A model generated the notes under the pieces. It searched no databases. It was not told the DNA's origin and saw only the letters and a program-made list of their open reading frames with translations. Positions 36,742 to 47,010 of a DNA stretch of 64,000 nt are shown in pieces (position 1 is the stretch's first letter; each line of letters starts with the position of its first letter). Source of the stretch: Bretschneidera sinensis (Eukaryota; Streptophyta; Magnoliopsida; Brassicales; Akaniaceae); the NCBI GenBank assembly GCA_023935145.1, contig CM043704.1:93545373-93609372 (forward strand). Direction: 5' to 3'. A program made the translations under genes and the position numbers.

Positions 36742-37286
36742 CTCTTCTTCTTGAGTTTACAATAGCAGTCATTTCACTCAGGTTCCATTCATCTTTCTGA
36801 GCATTATAAGAGGTCTTGAGTGCATCATACTGAGATGGCAAAGATTCAAGCACTTGCCATACTAGAAAGCTATCTGCTAACTCAACTTTCATTCCTTTGA
36901 GCTTGTTAAAGAAATGAGTAAGCTTCATGATGTGTTCTCAAACTCCACTAACCCCATCATAGGTTGTGGTAGTAAGAAGTTTCATCAGAGATCCCTTTTT
37001 CTGCCTTATCAAACTTAATAAATTTCTTCCCAACGACATCAAGATATTCTTTGGCACTATCAGTATCAACTATGCTATGCCTGATAGACTTGTTAATCAT
37101 GTACTTCATAATCAGGAGACAAGTCCGATTAAAATGCACCCATTGCTCATAACGAGCCTTTTCAGCTGCAGAACTTTCATTAGTGGGCTCAACAGGCGCA
37201 TCGACCCGCAAAACCAAGTCCAAATTCATGACAGCCAAATTAATAGTGAAAGACTCATACCAATCCTAATAATTGGTTCCAGTTAG
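36695..37286 (-). pseudogene. Copia-2 gag remnant (unit 2)
   Basis: Same as 28975-29566, with the same two nonsense mutations and frameshift. These defects therefore predate the tandem duplication. Confidence 0.8.
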
Positions 37287-38280
37287 ACTTTTGATGGCAG
37301 ACAAAGAGAGAGACAGAGCCATATTGCCATAAGCTGCTGAGAATATAAGAAACTTTATTATGCATGTGGAACAAGAAACATGCAGCCATAACTGTCTCCA
37401 TTAAACAATCTTATATTCATGCTAGAATCTTATTCAAAATAGACTCTTACGCACTATGCTAGAGCCCAAGATACATAAAAGGCTCTTACGCATGATAAAG
37501 CAAAAATAATTAAATACAAGAACCTAAAATGACCTGTTACCGAAAGAATAGGACTAGGCCACCAAGTGTCAAGCACTTAACTATTATCTTTATCGTCCTA
37601 AGCATCATACAAAATAATGGTTTGCCGACTAGGAAAATTCACTATCCGTATGGATCTTAGTATAATATCATTAGGCGAAAACAGAATCAATAATAACAAC
37701 TCTGATAATTTATCATGACGAGTTCCACGAGAGGTGGGTATAGAGTCACTCTAAACCATCGATATTATAACAAAATGACATAATCCATATGAACAAAAAT
37801 TTAGTTATTTAGTTATTGATTTATAAAAATAAAAAATTGAGTAATATCACAAAATTCATAAACACATAAAAAAAAATTGCAATACAAGATTGTAGCAGAA
37901 CACCCAATCATTAATCAAGACCATAAACCCAGTCAATGCTCCAAGTTTAAATTGAAGACCAAGAACCCACTACAATCTCACGCATGTGGCATGAAGACCA
38001 AAAAACATGTGGGCCATGAAAGAAAAAGAATAAAGACAACATAACATTATGGGCAGATACCATATTGGAGTTTATATAAACTATTTATGCTTGATGTAGC
38101 CCATTACAATCTCACGCATGTGGCATGAGACCAAAAAACATGTGGGCCATGAAAGAAAAATAATAAAGACAACATAGTATTATGGTAAATACCATATTGG
38201 AGTTTATATAAACTATTTATTCTTGATGTAGTGCTTTTAATAGTGCTATCATCGTATTTCTTTCTTTGTGAAATATCCAG

Positions 38281-38366
38281 GTATGGAATTTGCACGAGGA
38301 CGAGCTATAGCTGTGCTAATTCTCTTGGACTATGAGGACGAGACTTATGCTGTTCATATCGAACAG
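38281..38366 (+). pseudogene. Captured Nudix-like exon, unit 2
   Basis: Second copy of the captured exon with the same splice-site borders (CCAG before, GTAG after). It reads FARGRAIAVLILLDYEDETY, with AVL where unit 1 has AML. Flanking intron-like sequence continues to about 38500, next to the primer site. Confidence 0.6.
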
Positions 38367-38909
38367 GTAGTTTATTGTATTTATTAGTTTTTTTTGTGAT
38401 GTTCTATTTTAATTTCTTGAACCACTTCCTCCCTCTCATAAAAAAAAACAAAAAACACAACAGCAAAAAAAAAAAAAAAAAAAAACACAGCCATGAAAAT
38501 AAGAAGGTAAACTCTGATACCAATTGTTAGAAGTTCATATTATGTGATAAACTCTTCTTATAATCAAAGCATGTCTTCAGAAAAATTGAGAGTTCATACC
38601 TCTAGAAACTTGTGATGAATTATCCATACTAGCTTTATAGTTCCTGCAAGAAGATGCAAAATTTCTTATATGGACAAACTACTCTCTGCCCTAACAACTT
38701 TTGTTCTGTCTCTACAGTCAAGAAATAGCAGCTGACCAAAGACATTAAAAGGAAACTCAATGGGCCAGTTTCCTTCAGCAATGGGTGAGAGTAGGGGCCT
38801 CCATATATTTATTAGTGTGGCCCATCCCATTATGGGCTTAATGACCAAATGTAACGCTAGTCCACACAATACAAATATATAAAACAGATTTGTCAGTAGT
38901 TATTATAAC

Positions 38910-39195
38910 CATAAACTGAGTAGCAGTGAAGTTAACCACACTTCCAAAACAATAGAATTGGGTTCCTTAAAATTGAGCCATTTTAAGCACTCATATTCAT
39001 CAATGGATGCTTCCTTTCCCCCATCTTCAATTTCTTTGTTGCATAGTAACATTGGGCCTATATGCCAAGACTGACTTCCCAAGTTTTTCCTGTGATGATC
39101 AGCCAAAGTAGGTGCAAGCTCATAATAGCGACTAATAACAATAACCCATAGCTCCTTACAGTACTATTATTTTCCTGTGCAAACCTAAACCGAGA
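38910..39195 (-). pseudogene. UGT73-like glucosyltransferase relic 3
   Basis: Segment B counterpart of 10105-10400: ADHHRKNLGSQSWHIGPMLL, ASIDEYECLKWLNFKEPNS, with the same frameshift before the GSV segment. Copia-2 ends 24 bp to its left. Confidence 0.75.
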
Positions 39196-41647
39196 CAGAA
39201 TAATTAAAGAAAAAACAGCTTGATTTCAAAAGGGGAACCTACCATTCAACAAGAATTGAATTGGATAAAGTTTTAAGCTTAGACATTTAACCAGAGCATT
39301 CAGCCGGAATAAAGTGAAATCATCTTGTTCGACTGCTACCTTCTTCAACTAGATTTTTAATTGTACTACTACTGCAAAATAGTAGTAATTGGTTTTTATC
39401 CGTTCTGCATTTCCCTCTAAATCATTCAATCATCGCAGTCCCCTTTTATGCTCGAAAATGCACATTGAAAACTAGTCTAATTGAGTGGCAAAATGACAAG
39501 GTCATTTATGTTATAACTATAAGATAAATAAATATAAATAATAATATCATGAAACTTAAAACACAAATAATTGCATAATTAAATCATATAACTGATTGAG
39601 TCATCATAACAGCAGAAATTTAAATTATCTCATAGCGGAAGTGATCAGGGTTAGGTCTTCCCCTTTGTACTCCCACAACAGCAGTTTTCTCAGATGGATA
39701 GAAAAACTGAATACTTAGAAGTGCTAGGAGCAAAAGAGGGGACTTAGCCTGTTTATATACACATCAGTAACCTTAGTTACTAAGAGTTCAAATGGATCCT
39801 TCCATCTACGGGTGATATTAGACTAAGGCGTACACTAGCTGCTGACCCACATTGATAACATTAAGATTTGTACAAGCCCAAAAAACAAGATCACTAATTG
39901 ACAACAATGAGCTCTTGCACTTTTCGCATTGGACCAAATCTGCTGACCCGGTTTTATAAAATCAAAACCATTATAATTAGTGGTAGTGCACAGAAAAATT
40001 TCAACATTCTCCCACTTAGGCAACACTAATTATAGCTCTCAAAATTTAAAAAACATTTTACTTAATTTAAAACGACTTTTAGGTTAGACAACTTTATTTT
40101 ATTGTGGCCACATTTGAAAAACACTTTGGTCATCTGAGACAACATCTTAAATGATCTGGTTTCATGAAAAACACCATACATGGAATTATGACAATCATTG
40201 TGCTTCATTATTCACATAGGAGCAATCCATGGCTACGCATGCAGATGGTTCCACTGACATGGATCCAATGTGGTAGTATAGCAAGGAAATAGCATTTAAC
40301 AAGGTGGTCAAATAATGTGCTATTTTCATTGTCGATCCTCAACATGACTCTCCGTACAACACGCCTATTAATAGGCTAGAGAAGTCATCAACAACATGAT
40401 ATGTCTCAAAATACCTCGAGGTTTCAACAGGGAGTCAACCATGAGACATACCCAACCAAACTCAAAACTGACACCATGTTTTAAGTTTTCACAACATGAC
40501 TCTCCATACAACATGCCAAATAATAGGCAAGAGAAGTCATCAACAATATGGTATATCTCAAAATATCTCGAGATTTTAACAAGGTGTCAACCACGAGACA
40601 TACCGAACCAAACTTAAAACTAACACCAAATTTTAAGTTTCCACAACATGACATGTCATATGTTCAAATGCATTCATGCATACATAAAGATAAGATAACA
40701 TGATATGAATGAAAATGTGTATGATGATCATCAATCATAATATACAACCATCATACCCAAAACATAACGGGTTCCAAAATTACATAAATCCAATAACCAA
40801 AATATTAAAATATAAATAACTCCCATTAATCCAGTACATCAAAGACTCTAAAATAGTCATAGTATCAGCATGTTTCTTTAAAAACAATGGGTTTCAGATA
40901 TTTGGTTAGGAATTCTCTTTCAAGATCATTATTGGGATATTGACTTAAACTCAATTTATCCCCTTTCATTATGTAAGCTCTCTAAGAAAGACCAAACATA
41001 CCACGAGATCTATCCCTAATGATCTCAACATCAAGAACAAAAGATGCTTCACTAAAATCTTTCATATCAAACATATTGGACAAAAACTATTTTGTCTCAT
41101 GTAATAACCCAATATCATTAATAGTAAGCAAAATATCATCCACATAAAGAACTAGGTAAACAAATTTACTCCCACTGACCTTTAAGTATATGTATTGATC
41201 TATCTTATTCTATTCAAAACCAACAGAAGTCAGCACCTCATCAAATTTTAGATACTACTAATATCAGTATACACTATTTCTAAAAGATCAGAACTACGAG
41301 TTGAACCATTTTCTTAGTTTTGCTTAACTTTCCTTAATATAATCAACGCATGTCTCTATATCCTCAAAATCAAGAGTGGGTAAAATGTAATCCCTAACAA
41401 GCTTTTCAACTCTCTATAGAAATGTGACTTAGGTGCTTATGCCATAAAACAGACTTTACATCCTCCTTCCATTTCTTATAATTCGAACTAGTCAAAATTT
41501 CAATGGTTGTTTGGTTATTGTTCACAAAATGAGATTGATTCAAGACAATAATACAACACAGTAGTAAAAAGGGCAATAACCAACATATTCCAAAATAGGA
41601 AATCTTAGAGTATTGTTATAATCTCCCCTTTGGGCATTGAATACAAC

Positions 41648-42995
41648 TGTTGACCCTCGCCCGTATTTTAATGATGGCAAAACACAACTGTTATTTAACT
41701 AACATGTTTAAACTAAGTTGTATTAAGGATCAAACACATTCAACCAAGGAACAAAGTGCAAAAACTCGAACCAAATCAAGTATCAAGTGAAGACTGAAGA
41801 TCTAGTATAGGTCTTAAGGTTTAGAACCAATGTAAGTCTCACTCATACATTGTATTAGCTTGTTCAATGGCTCAAACACAAATGGTTTTTCTAAAACCAT
41901 TAATTTTAAATTGTTTTTAAATGAAAAACAGAAGAAAAACTGGGTTGGAAGACAACCTAGTCGACTGGGTACATATACCAGTCGACTGGTATAAAGGTCA
42001 GAAGGAACCCAGTCGACTGGATCAAACAACCCAGTCGACTGGTACTTTGACCAGTAAGTATCCAGTCGACTGGATGATATATACCAGTCGACTGGTAAAA
42101 TGGACAGAAAGTCCCCAGTCGACTGGATGATATATACCAGTCGACTGGATACCCAGAAGGTCTGAAAACATGTATTTTTCAAGTGAACCCAGTCGACTGG
42201 TATCACGACCCAGTCGACTGGTAGTTCAAAAATATGACCGTTGGACTCCAAATCTGAACGTTTTAAAGTAAATCTTTTTCAAATTAAAGTCCTAAACGGC
42301 CATATTAATTGATTGCTATATAAACCCACTCAATTCAGCATTCAACAAGGAGGAGAAGACATTCAAAAAGAGAAGAACACACACAATCAAGTCATTCATT
42401 CTTTGAAACTCAAAAAAGCTTTGAAATACTCATGTTGAGCTATTCTTCAAGCTTTTCTTTGAAAGAGAGACATTATTCAGTTGTATAAGCTTTCATTTGT
42501 TGTCTCTCTACCATTTACTTTACAGCTTTTATTGTAAAGGGATTACTTCCGAGAGGAAGGGGATTGTACGGTTTGAGCAACACCCGTAAGTTGCTTGTGT
42601 TTCGGTTCGAGCAACACCCGTAAGTTGCTTGGTTTAGTGAAAGACTTCAAGGAGGATCCTTGAAGAGAGTGGACGTAGGGTCGGAAGGATTCCGATATTG
42701 CCGAACCACTATAAATCGAGTTTGCATCTCTCTAACTCTATCTCCTTAATTACTTTCATAATTACTTGCTTATAATTATTTATTATTCAAGTAAATGAGA
42801 TTGATTGCTTAATTATTTTATAATTCAATTATCATTTCTATATTAAGCAATAAACTCTCTCATCTTTGTGCTAGTAATTTAGAAAGATTTAATTCCGCAT
42901 ATATTTTGTTATTTGAGATTGCAAAAAGTATTTAATTTTTTTAATACCCAATTCACCCCCTCTTGGGTATTGCCATAGTATATTTTGGACCTACA
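41648..42995 (+). repeat. 5' LTR of the SIRE-like element
   Basis: 1348 bp. Ten copies of a GTCGAC-centred palindrome at 41957-42221, TATA box at 42316-42325 (CTATATAAAC). Two copies of GAGCAACACCCGTAAGTTGC at 42575 and 42609, each able to fold into a 6-bp stem with 8-nt loop. AATAAA at about 42848. This order suggests U3 to about 42345, then R/U5. Confidence 0.92.
41957..42221. promoter_or_regulatory. Array of ten 12-bp palindromes (CCAGTCGACTGG) in U3
   Basis: Starts at 41957 (variant CTAG...), 41978, 42009, 42031, 42062, 42084, 42115, 42137, 42189 and 42210. Steps are 21, 31, 22, 31, 22, 31, 22, 52 and 21 bp. Several copies extend to 16-18 bp palindromes (ATACCAGTCGACTGGTAT). Spacers mostly differ in sequence while lengths stay near 10 or 19. 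The array ends about 95 bp before the TATA box. The same array is in the 3' LTR at 47982-48246. Confidence 0.85.
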
Positions 42996-42997
42996 AT

Positions 42998-43010
42998 TGG
43001 TATCAGAGCC
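42998..43010 (+). other. Primer binding site of the SIRE-like element
   Basis: TGGTATCAGAGCC, 2 bp after the 5' LTR, complementary to the 3' end of plant initiator methionine tRNA, the usual Copia primer. Confidence 0.93.
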
Positions 43011-43050
43011 TCGTTCTCAATTTTAGGCTTAATATCCTTGAGTTGATCAT

Positions 43051-44829
43051 ATGGCAACTATATTTTTAGAAGGAAGAGATCCTTCTAGTCCACCTCTTCT
43101 CCATGAAACAAATTTCACCCATTGGAAAGCTCAAATGAAGATTTTTATTCAAGCTCATGATTATTATGCTTGGTATTTCATTCTTGAAAATGAAAATGAT
43201 TTTGATGTAAATGATTGTAAATTCATTCAACTAAATGCTAAAGTTATGAACATGTTTTATAGTTCTCTTGATCAAAATGAAGTTGATCAAATTTCTGCAT
43301 GTAAGACCGCAAAAGAAATTTGGGATTTGTTGGAGGTCATACATGGAGGAAACGAGCAAGAAAAGAATTTCAAATTGAAAAACTTTGTTCATGACATAGA
43401 GCATTTTAAAATGAATGAAAATGAATCAATTTTTGATTCGCAAACTCGTTTTAGCATACTTGTTAAAACTTTATCTTTCATGGGTAAAATTTATTCTAAC
43501 CTTGAACTTTTGAGAATATTTCTTAGGTCTTTGTCAAATCAATGGATAATTATTTTGACAAAGCATTCTACAAGTGAAAGTTTAGAAGAGCTTGTGGAAT
43601 CCCTCAAGAAGCATGAAAGCTACTTGGATTACAAAATTGATGGTTCCACCACATCCTTACCTTTTATAGAAATTGAAGATCTTAATCGTGATGGTGATGA
43701 AGAAGAAGAAGACTCCTCGAATAAAGAGATCGAATACGAGGAAATTGTCAACCTATGTCTTATGGCAATCGACGACGAAAATGAGGTATCAACTTCTTCC
43801 TCTTCAAAAAATAACATTGTTAGCAATAGTGAAGAATTGATAGAAGTCATAAATGAAATGTATGAAGAATTGAAGAAATTCGATTCTAGGAACACCATTC
43901 TTAAAAATGAGGTGTCATCTCTTTCTAAAGAGATGGTAGGTTTAAGAGAAGAAAAAGATAAACTATCTTCATTACTTTATGATTCTTCTCAAGATCTTCT
44001 TAAAGATGAAAATGAAAACTTAAAGAAGAAGATAATAGAATTAAATGATACTATATCTAGACTTATGCTTGGAAAAGAAAAGCTAGATGAAGTGTTATCT
44101 TCCCAAAGATCAAGTGGAGGAAAATCTGGTTTAGGATATTCTCCATTGGGAAAGCAAAAATCAAAAGAGAGCTTATTCATGAAAGCCTCTTCTGTAGATG
44201 GAGCCTCTACTTCAAAATCTCCTAGCATGGTTAAGAGCACTCCCTCGATGAATGCTAGGAAGTCTAGAAATTTAAATGTTCATACTAAATTGAAGCATCT
44301 TAGAAATACTCATGCTTATATGTATGCTCATTCTAGAAATGCTTATACACATCCTAGAAATAATTATCATGCTCATTCTAGGAACAATGTGTATAATCAA
44401 AGAATGCATTCTGCTCATGCTCATCCTAGGAATTACCATCATGGTTATCCTAGAAACAATATGCATACACAAAATAATGCTAGCATGTATCCTAGAAACA
44501 ATATGCATACACAAAATAATGCTAGCATGTATCCTAGAATGCATCATCATTCATTTTCTGGAAATGACATGCATTTTCATACTCCTTACCATAGAAACAT
44601 GTATCCTAGGAACTCCTATCCTAAGAATTATAGACATGCACAACTAAGAAATCCTAGAAATTTCAGTAACTATTATCCTAGGATTGTGCATCATCATGTC
44701 TATAGAACTCCATATGTTATCAAGAAAGTATGGGTCCCAAAAGGAACCGTGTTTTCTAAGACTAACCTCAAAGGACCCAAGAAATTTTGGGTACCTAAAA
44801 ATGCCATCGTGTATCCTAGTGTGATGTAG
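43051..44829 (+). CDS. Gag protein of the SIRE-like element, without zinc knuckle
   Basis: 592 codons from the ATG at 43051 to TAG. N-terminal Copia gag: PPLLHETNFTHWKAQMKIFI (about residues 14-33), AKEIWDLLEVIHGG, then a UBN2-type helical domain to about 200. An acidic stretch (about 206-230) leads to a predicted coiled coil (about 262-350, rich in Leu/Lys/Glu). The C-terminal third is a His/Asn/Tyr/Arg-rich region (about 405-545) with repeats, including a 14-residue unit NNMHTQNNASMYPR in tandem (44453-44536). I see no C-x2-C-x4-H-x4-C knuckle, which SIRE-type gag usually has; the basic HN-rich region may bind RNA instead (inference). The frame is intact. Confidence 0.85.
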   Translation: MATIFLEGRDPSSPPLLHETNFTHWKAQMKIFIQAHDYYAWYFILENENDFDVNDCKFIQLNAKVMNMFYSSLDQNEVDQISACKTAKEIWDLLEVIHGGNEQEKNFKLKNFVHDIEHFKMNENESIFDSQTRFSILVKTLSFMGKIYSNLELLRIFLRSLSNQWIIILTKHSTSESLEELVESLKKHESYLDYKIDGSTTSLPFIEIEDLNRDGDEEEEDSSNKEIEYEEIVNLCLMAIDDENEVSTSSSSKNNIVSNSEELIEVINEMYEELKKFDSRNTILKNEVSSLSKEMVGLREEKDKLSSLLYDSSQDLLKDENENLKKKIIELNDTISRLMLGKEKLDEVLSSQRSSGGKSGLGYSPLGKQKSKESLFMKASSVDGASTSKSPSMVKSTPSMNARKSRNLNVHTKLKHLRNTHAYMYAHSRNAYTHPRNNYHAHSRNNVYNQRMHSAHAHPRNYHHGYPRNNMHTQNNASMYPRNNMHTQNNASMYPRMHHHSFSGNDMHFHTPYHRNMYPRNSYPKNYRHAQLRNPRNFSNYYPRIVHHHVYRTPYVIKKVWVPKGTVFSKTNLKGPKKFWVPKNAIVYPSVM

Positions 44830-45345
44830 ATATGTCTCCACAAAAAGGAGAAAAGTAACTATTGGTACCTTGATAGTGGATGCTCAAAGCACATGACCGA
44901 TGATAAAAGTGTATTCAAGAGCTAACTCTAAGAGATGGCGGATATGTCACCATTGGAGACAACACCAAAATAAAGATCATCGGGCATGGAAAAGTTGATA
45001 ATGATTTCTCTACCCTAGATAATGTATTGCTAGTACAAGGCCTTAAGCCAAATTTACTTAGCATTAGTCAACTATGTGACAAAGGCAACAAAGTCACATT
45101 TGAGTCCTCTCATTGTCTAGTTATAGACATCAAGAGCAACAAGATCAAATTTATTGGCCATAGACATGAAAATGTCTATATAGTTGATTTGAAATCTTTA
45201 CATTCTGAAAATGAAAAATGTTTTCCTGCTTTAGTGAAAATCCATGGCTATGGCATAGAAGGCTTGGTCATGTAAACATGAACTTGCTGAAAATTGTTTC
45301 AAGAGTATAAAAACTTGATTATATGAGATCAACTCCTGCTTGGAG
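44830..45345 (+). pseudogene. Protease and pre-integrase remnant of the SIRE-like element
   Basis: Straight after the gag stop, in the same frame, comes WYLDSGCSKHMTDDKSVF, the Copia protease start with the DSG active site. It hits a stop near 44922. The homology goes on in another frame (GLKPNLLSISQLCDKGNKVT, to 45275), then shifts again to WHRRLGHVNMNLLK, the first half of the HHCC finger. It stops there: the integrase core, RT and RNase H (roughly 3 kb in full elements) are absent. Confidence 0.85.
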
Positions 45346-45374
45346 CCAAATTTTTTCATTTTTTTTTTGAACCT

Positions 45375-45543
45375 CCAGTCGACTGGTAACGATAGCCCAG
45401 TAGACTGGTATCTCACTGTCAGTTGATCCAGTCGACTGGTACGTTTACCCAGTCGACTGGTAAGAGAAACTGTTCATCTTTTCAAAGGGGTCCAGTCGAC
45501 TGGTAAGTTTACCCAGTCGACTGGTATCGCGATTCTATAAAAG
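45375..45543 (+). promoter_or_regulatory. Second palindrome array plus TATA box before the envelope-position ORF
   Basis: Six palindromes start at 45375, 45397 (variant CCAGTAGACTGG), 45428, 45449, 45492 and 45513; steps 22, 31, 21, 43 and 21 bp. TATAAAAG follows at 45536-45543, 12 bp after the last one. The ORF starts about 210 bp further on, with a CT-rich leader between. Spacer sequences are not those of the LTR array. Read as an internal promoter for the downstream ORF (inference). Confidence 0.6.
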
Positions 45544-45753
45544 AGACTGTTCATTTTCGCCCTTCTTACGCCATTTTCAAAGAGCCCAAGCTTTCTCTCT
45601 CTAGAAAAATTCATCTTTTTGATCTAAAAACCATCCAAATCCCTTCTAAACACACTGATCTACTCATTCCTAAAGAGATTTTTAACTTTCTACGGTTAAA
45701 ATCTCTCATTTTTACCAAATTTCCTTTTTCCAAAAACTTCAAATTTCTCGAAA

Positions 45754-47010
45754 ATGAGTGACAAAATCCGTATAAAACTCACAACAAGTGGACCTAATGC
45801 GCCCAAAAAGCCTAGGTCTTCAAAACCTTCGGCTTCGGAATCAAAAGGGAAGGGAGTAGCAGGGTCATCCAGCAAGGAGCCCATAACAGAGTTGGAGCAG
45901 GCTCTGTTTTTCAACCCAGCTGCTCATAAGAGGTATAACTCTATAATCCGTCACAAGAAAATCATGACGGGTAGAGTCGTTGATTTCGACTCCATTCGTC
46001 ATGGTAATTTCGATATTCTACCAGCCTTGGAGGCAATAAATCTGACCCCACTGGTCAGAATTCATGAAAAATATTACCCGCGACTGATTCACCAGTTCTA
46101 TGCGAACTTGGTGAAACCCAGTCCTCTGGCTCTGAGATTCAGAACCAGAGTTAGCGGTGTGGAGTTTGAGGTCAACACTGACCTCTTAATGAGCATTATG
46201 AGAATCCCTATAAGGGGGGTTCAATGGAGTCTGGATGGATGGCCAGACAACTTTAAAGTTGAGGAGGCCTGTCGGATAGTCAGGGGCGACCCTAACTATG
46301 TGTACAGACCCACTACATTTCACACATGTAGTGACTTGCCCCTCGACTCAAAAATGTTTCAATTGATTGTCAGTTGGACCATCCACCCGAGACTCGGGAG
46401 TCGATGGTATCTATCTAAAATAGATACGGTATTGATTTGGTGCCTAAAATCTGGGCACCACTTCAATATATATCCTCTGCTGCTCGCCAACATGATAAAT
46501 GGCGAAGCAAACGACTCCGGGTGTCTTCCTTATGGGATGCTCATTACACTCATCCTCCAGCACTTCCGGGTACCTTTGCCTGCCTCCGAGGCTCAGGATA
46601 TCGGATTGACGGATATCATCAACATCTCATCTCTAAAGAAGATGGGATGCACTGTTCGTGAAGGGTTTCTCTATCCTAAGGCCGGAAAGCGCCTAAGGAT
46701 TCGAGAGGATGCGAGTGACAGTGATGAGGATGCTGATACGGCTGCTGAGATGGAGACAGATACCCGAGCACCTCCCATTGGTGGCTCGAGTACTGGTCAG
46801 ACTGGATATGGTGACATCTTACGCGCTATCACGAGTCTTCAGATGACGATGGAGTCCGGTTTTCAGTCCATGCAGTCCGATTATCAGAGGCTGAGCTCCT
46901 CCATAGACCACCTACGGGATGACTTCGAGTTACATCGAGAGCACACCGAGGGTTCCCTAGCTGAGATTAGGGAACTTCTTCATGACAGCTCGGACTCTCC
47001 CGCACCATGA
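45754..47010 (+). CDS. Envelope-position ORF of the SIRE-like element (putative plant transposon protein domain)
   Basis: 418 codons, ATG at 45754, intact. A Lys/Pro/Ser-rich tail (residues 1-45) leads into a domain with FFNPAAHKRYN, YYPRLIHQFYANL, FRTRVSGVEFEV and LPLDSKMFQLIVSWTIHPR; then an acidic linker (about 320-345) and a C-terminal helical segment with coiled-coil heptads (about 355-410). The same fold pattern, including FYANL/V and the following strand, is seen in the ORF at 5367-5825 of the gypsy element. SIRE-type elements are known for an ORF here, called envelope-like. I see no signal peptide and no clear membrane segment, so the envelope label is positional only. Function unknown. 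Confidence 0.75.
   Translation: MSDKIRIKLTTSGPNAPKKPRSSKPSASESKGKGVAGSSSKEPITELEQALFFNPAAHKRYNSIIRHKKIMTGRVVDFDSIRHGNFDILPALEAINLTPLVRIHEKYYPRLIHQFYANLVKPSPLALRFRTRVSGVEFEVNTDLLMSIMRIPIRGVQWSLDGWPDNFKVEEACRIVRGDPNYVYRPTTFHTCSDLPLDSKMFQLIVSWTIHPRLGSRWYLSKIDTVLIWCLKSGHHFNIYPLLLANMINGEANDSGCLPYGMLITLILQHFRVPLPASEAQDIGLTDIINISSLKKMGCTVREGFLYPKAGKRLRIREDASDSDEDADTAAEMETDTRAPPIGGSSTGQTGYGDILRAITSLQMTMESGFQSMQSDYQRLSSSIDHLRDDFELHREHTEGSLAEIRELLHDSSDSPAP

Larger units (their letters stand above)
30668..38386. repeat. 7.7-kb tandem duplication, unit 2
   Basis: Matches unit 1 (22978-30667) nearly base for base; small differences include a longer GA run, a shorter A run in RNase H, and one extra nonsense mutation in integrase. 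The true right end of copia-2 continues past this unit, so unit 2 is the original location and unit 1 the added copy, or the exchange product of the same event. Confidence 0.9.
32249..38886 (-). mobile_element. Copia-2 element, full-length copy (unit 2)
   Basis: 3' LTR at 32249-32610 and 5' LTR at 38525-38886 (each 362 bp). Primer site complement CTCTGATACCA at 38512-38522 (initiator Met tRNA), 2 bp from the 5' LTR. Ancestral site visible at 10085-10110 (GGTAGATTTGTTAGTAG). The flanks share a short direct repeat, at least GAT; a full 5-bp target duplication is not clean. The two LTRs differ more from each other than the two tandem units do, so insertion came before duplication. Confidence 0.9.

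Noticed and set aside
41957..42221. Regularly spaced short repeats resembling a CRISPR array
   Set aside because: The repeats are only 12 bp and palindromic, spacers are 9-40 bp, the array lies inside a plant retrotransposon LTR and recurs in both LTRs. There are no cas genes.
41814..42251. Open frames on both strands across the LTR with repeated PVDW or SRLD peptides
   Set aside because: They arise from translating the GTCGAC palindrome, which reads the same on both strands. No start context, and they lie in U3/R.
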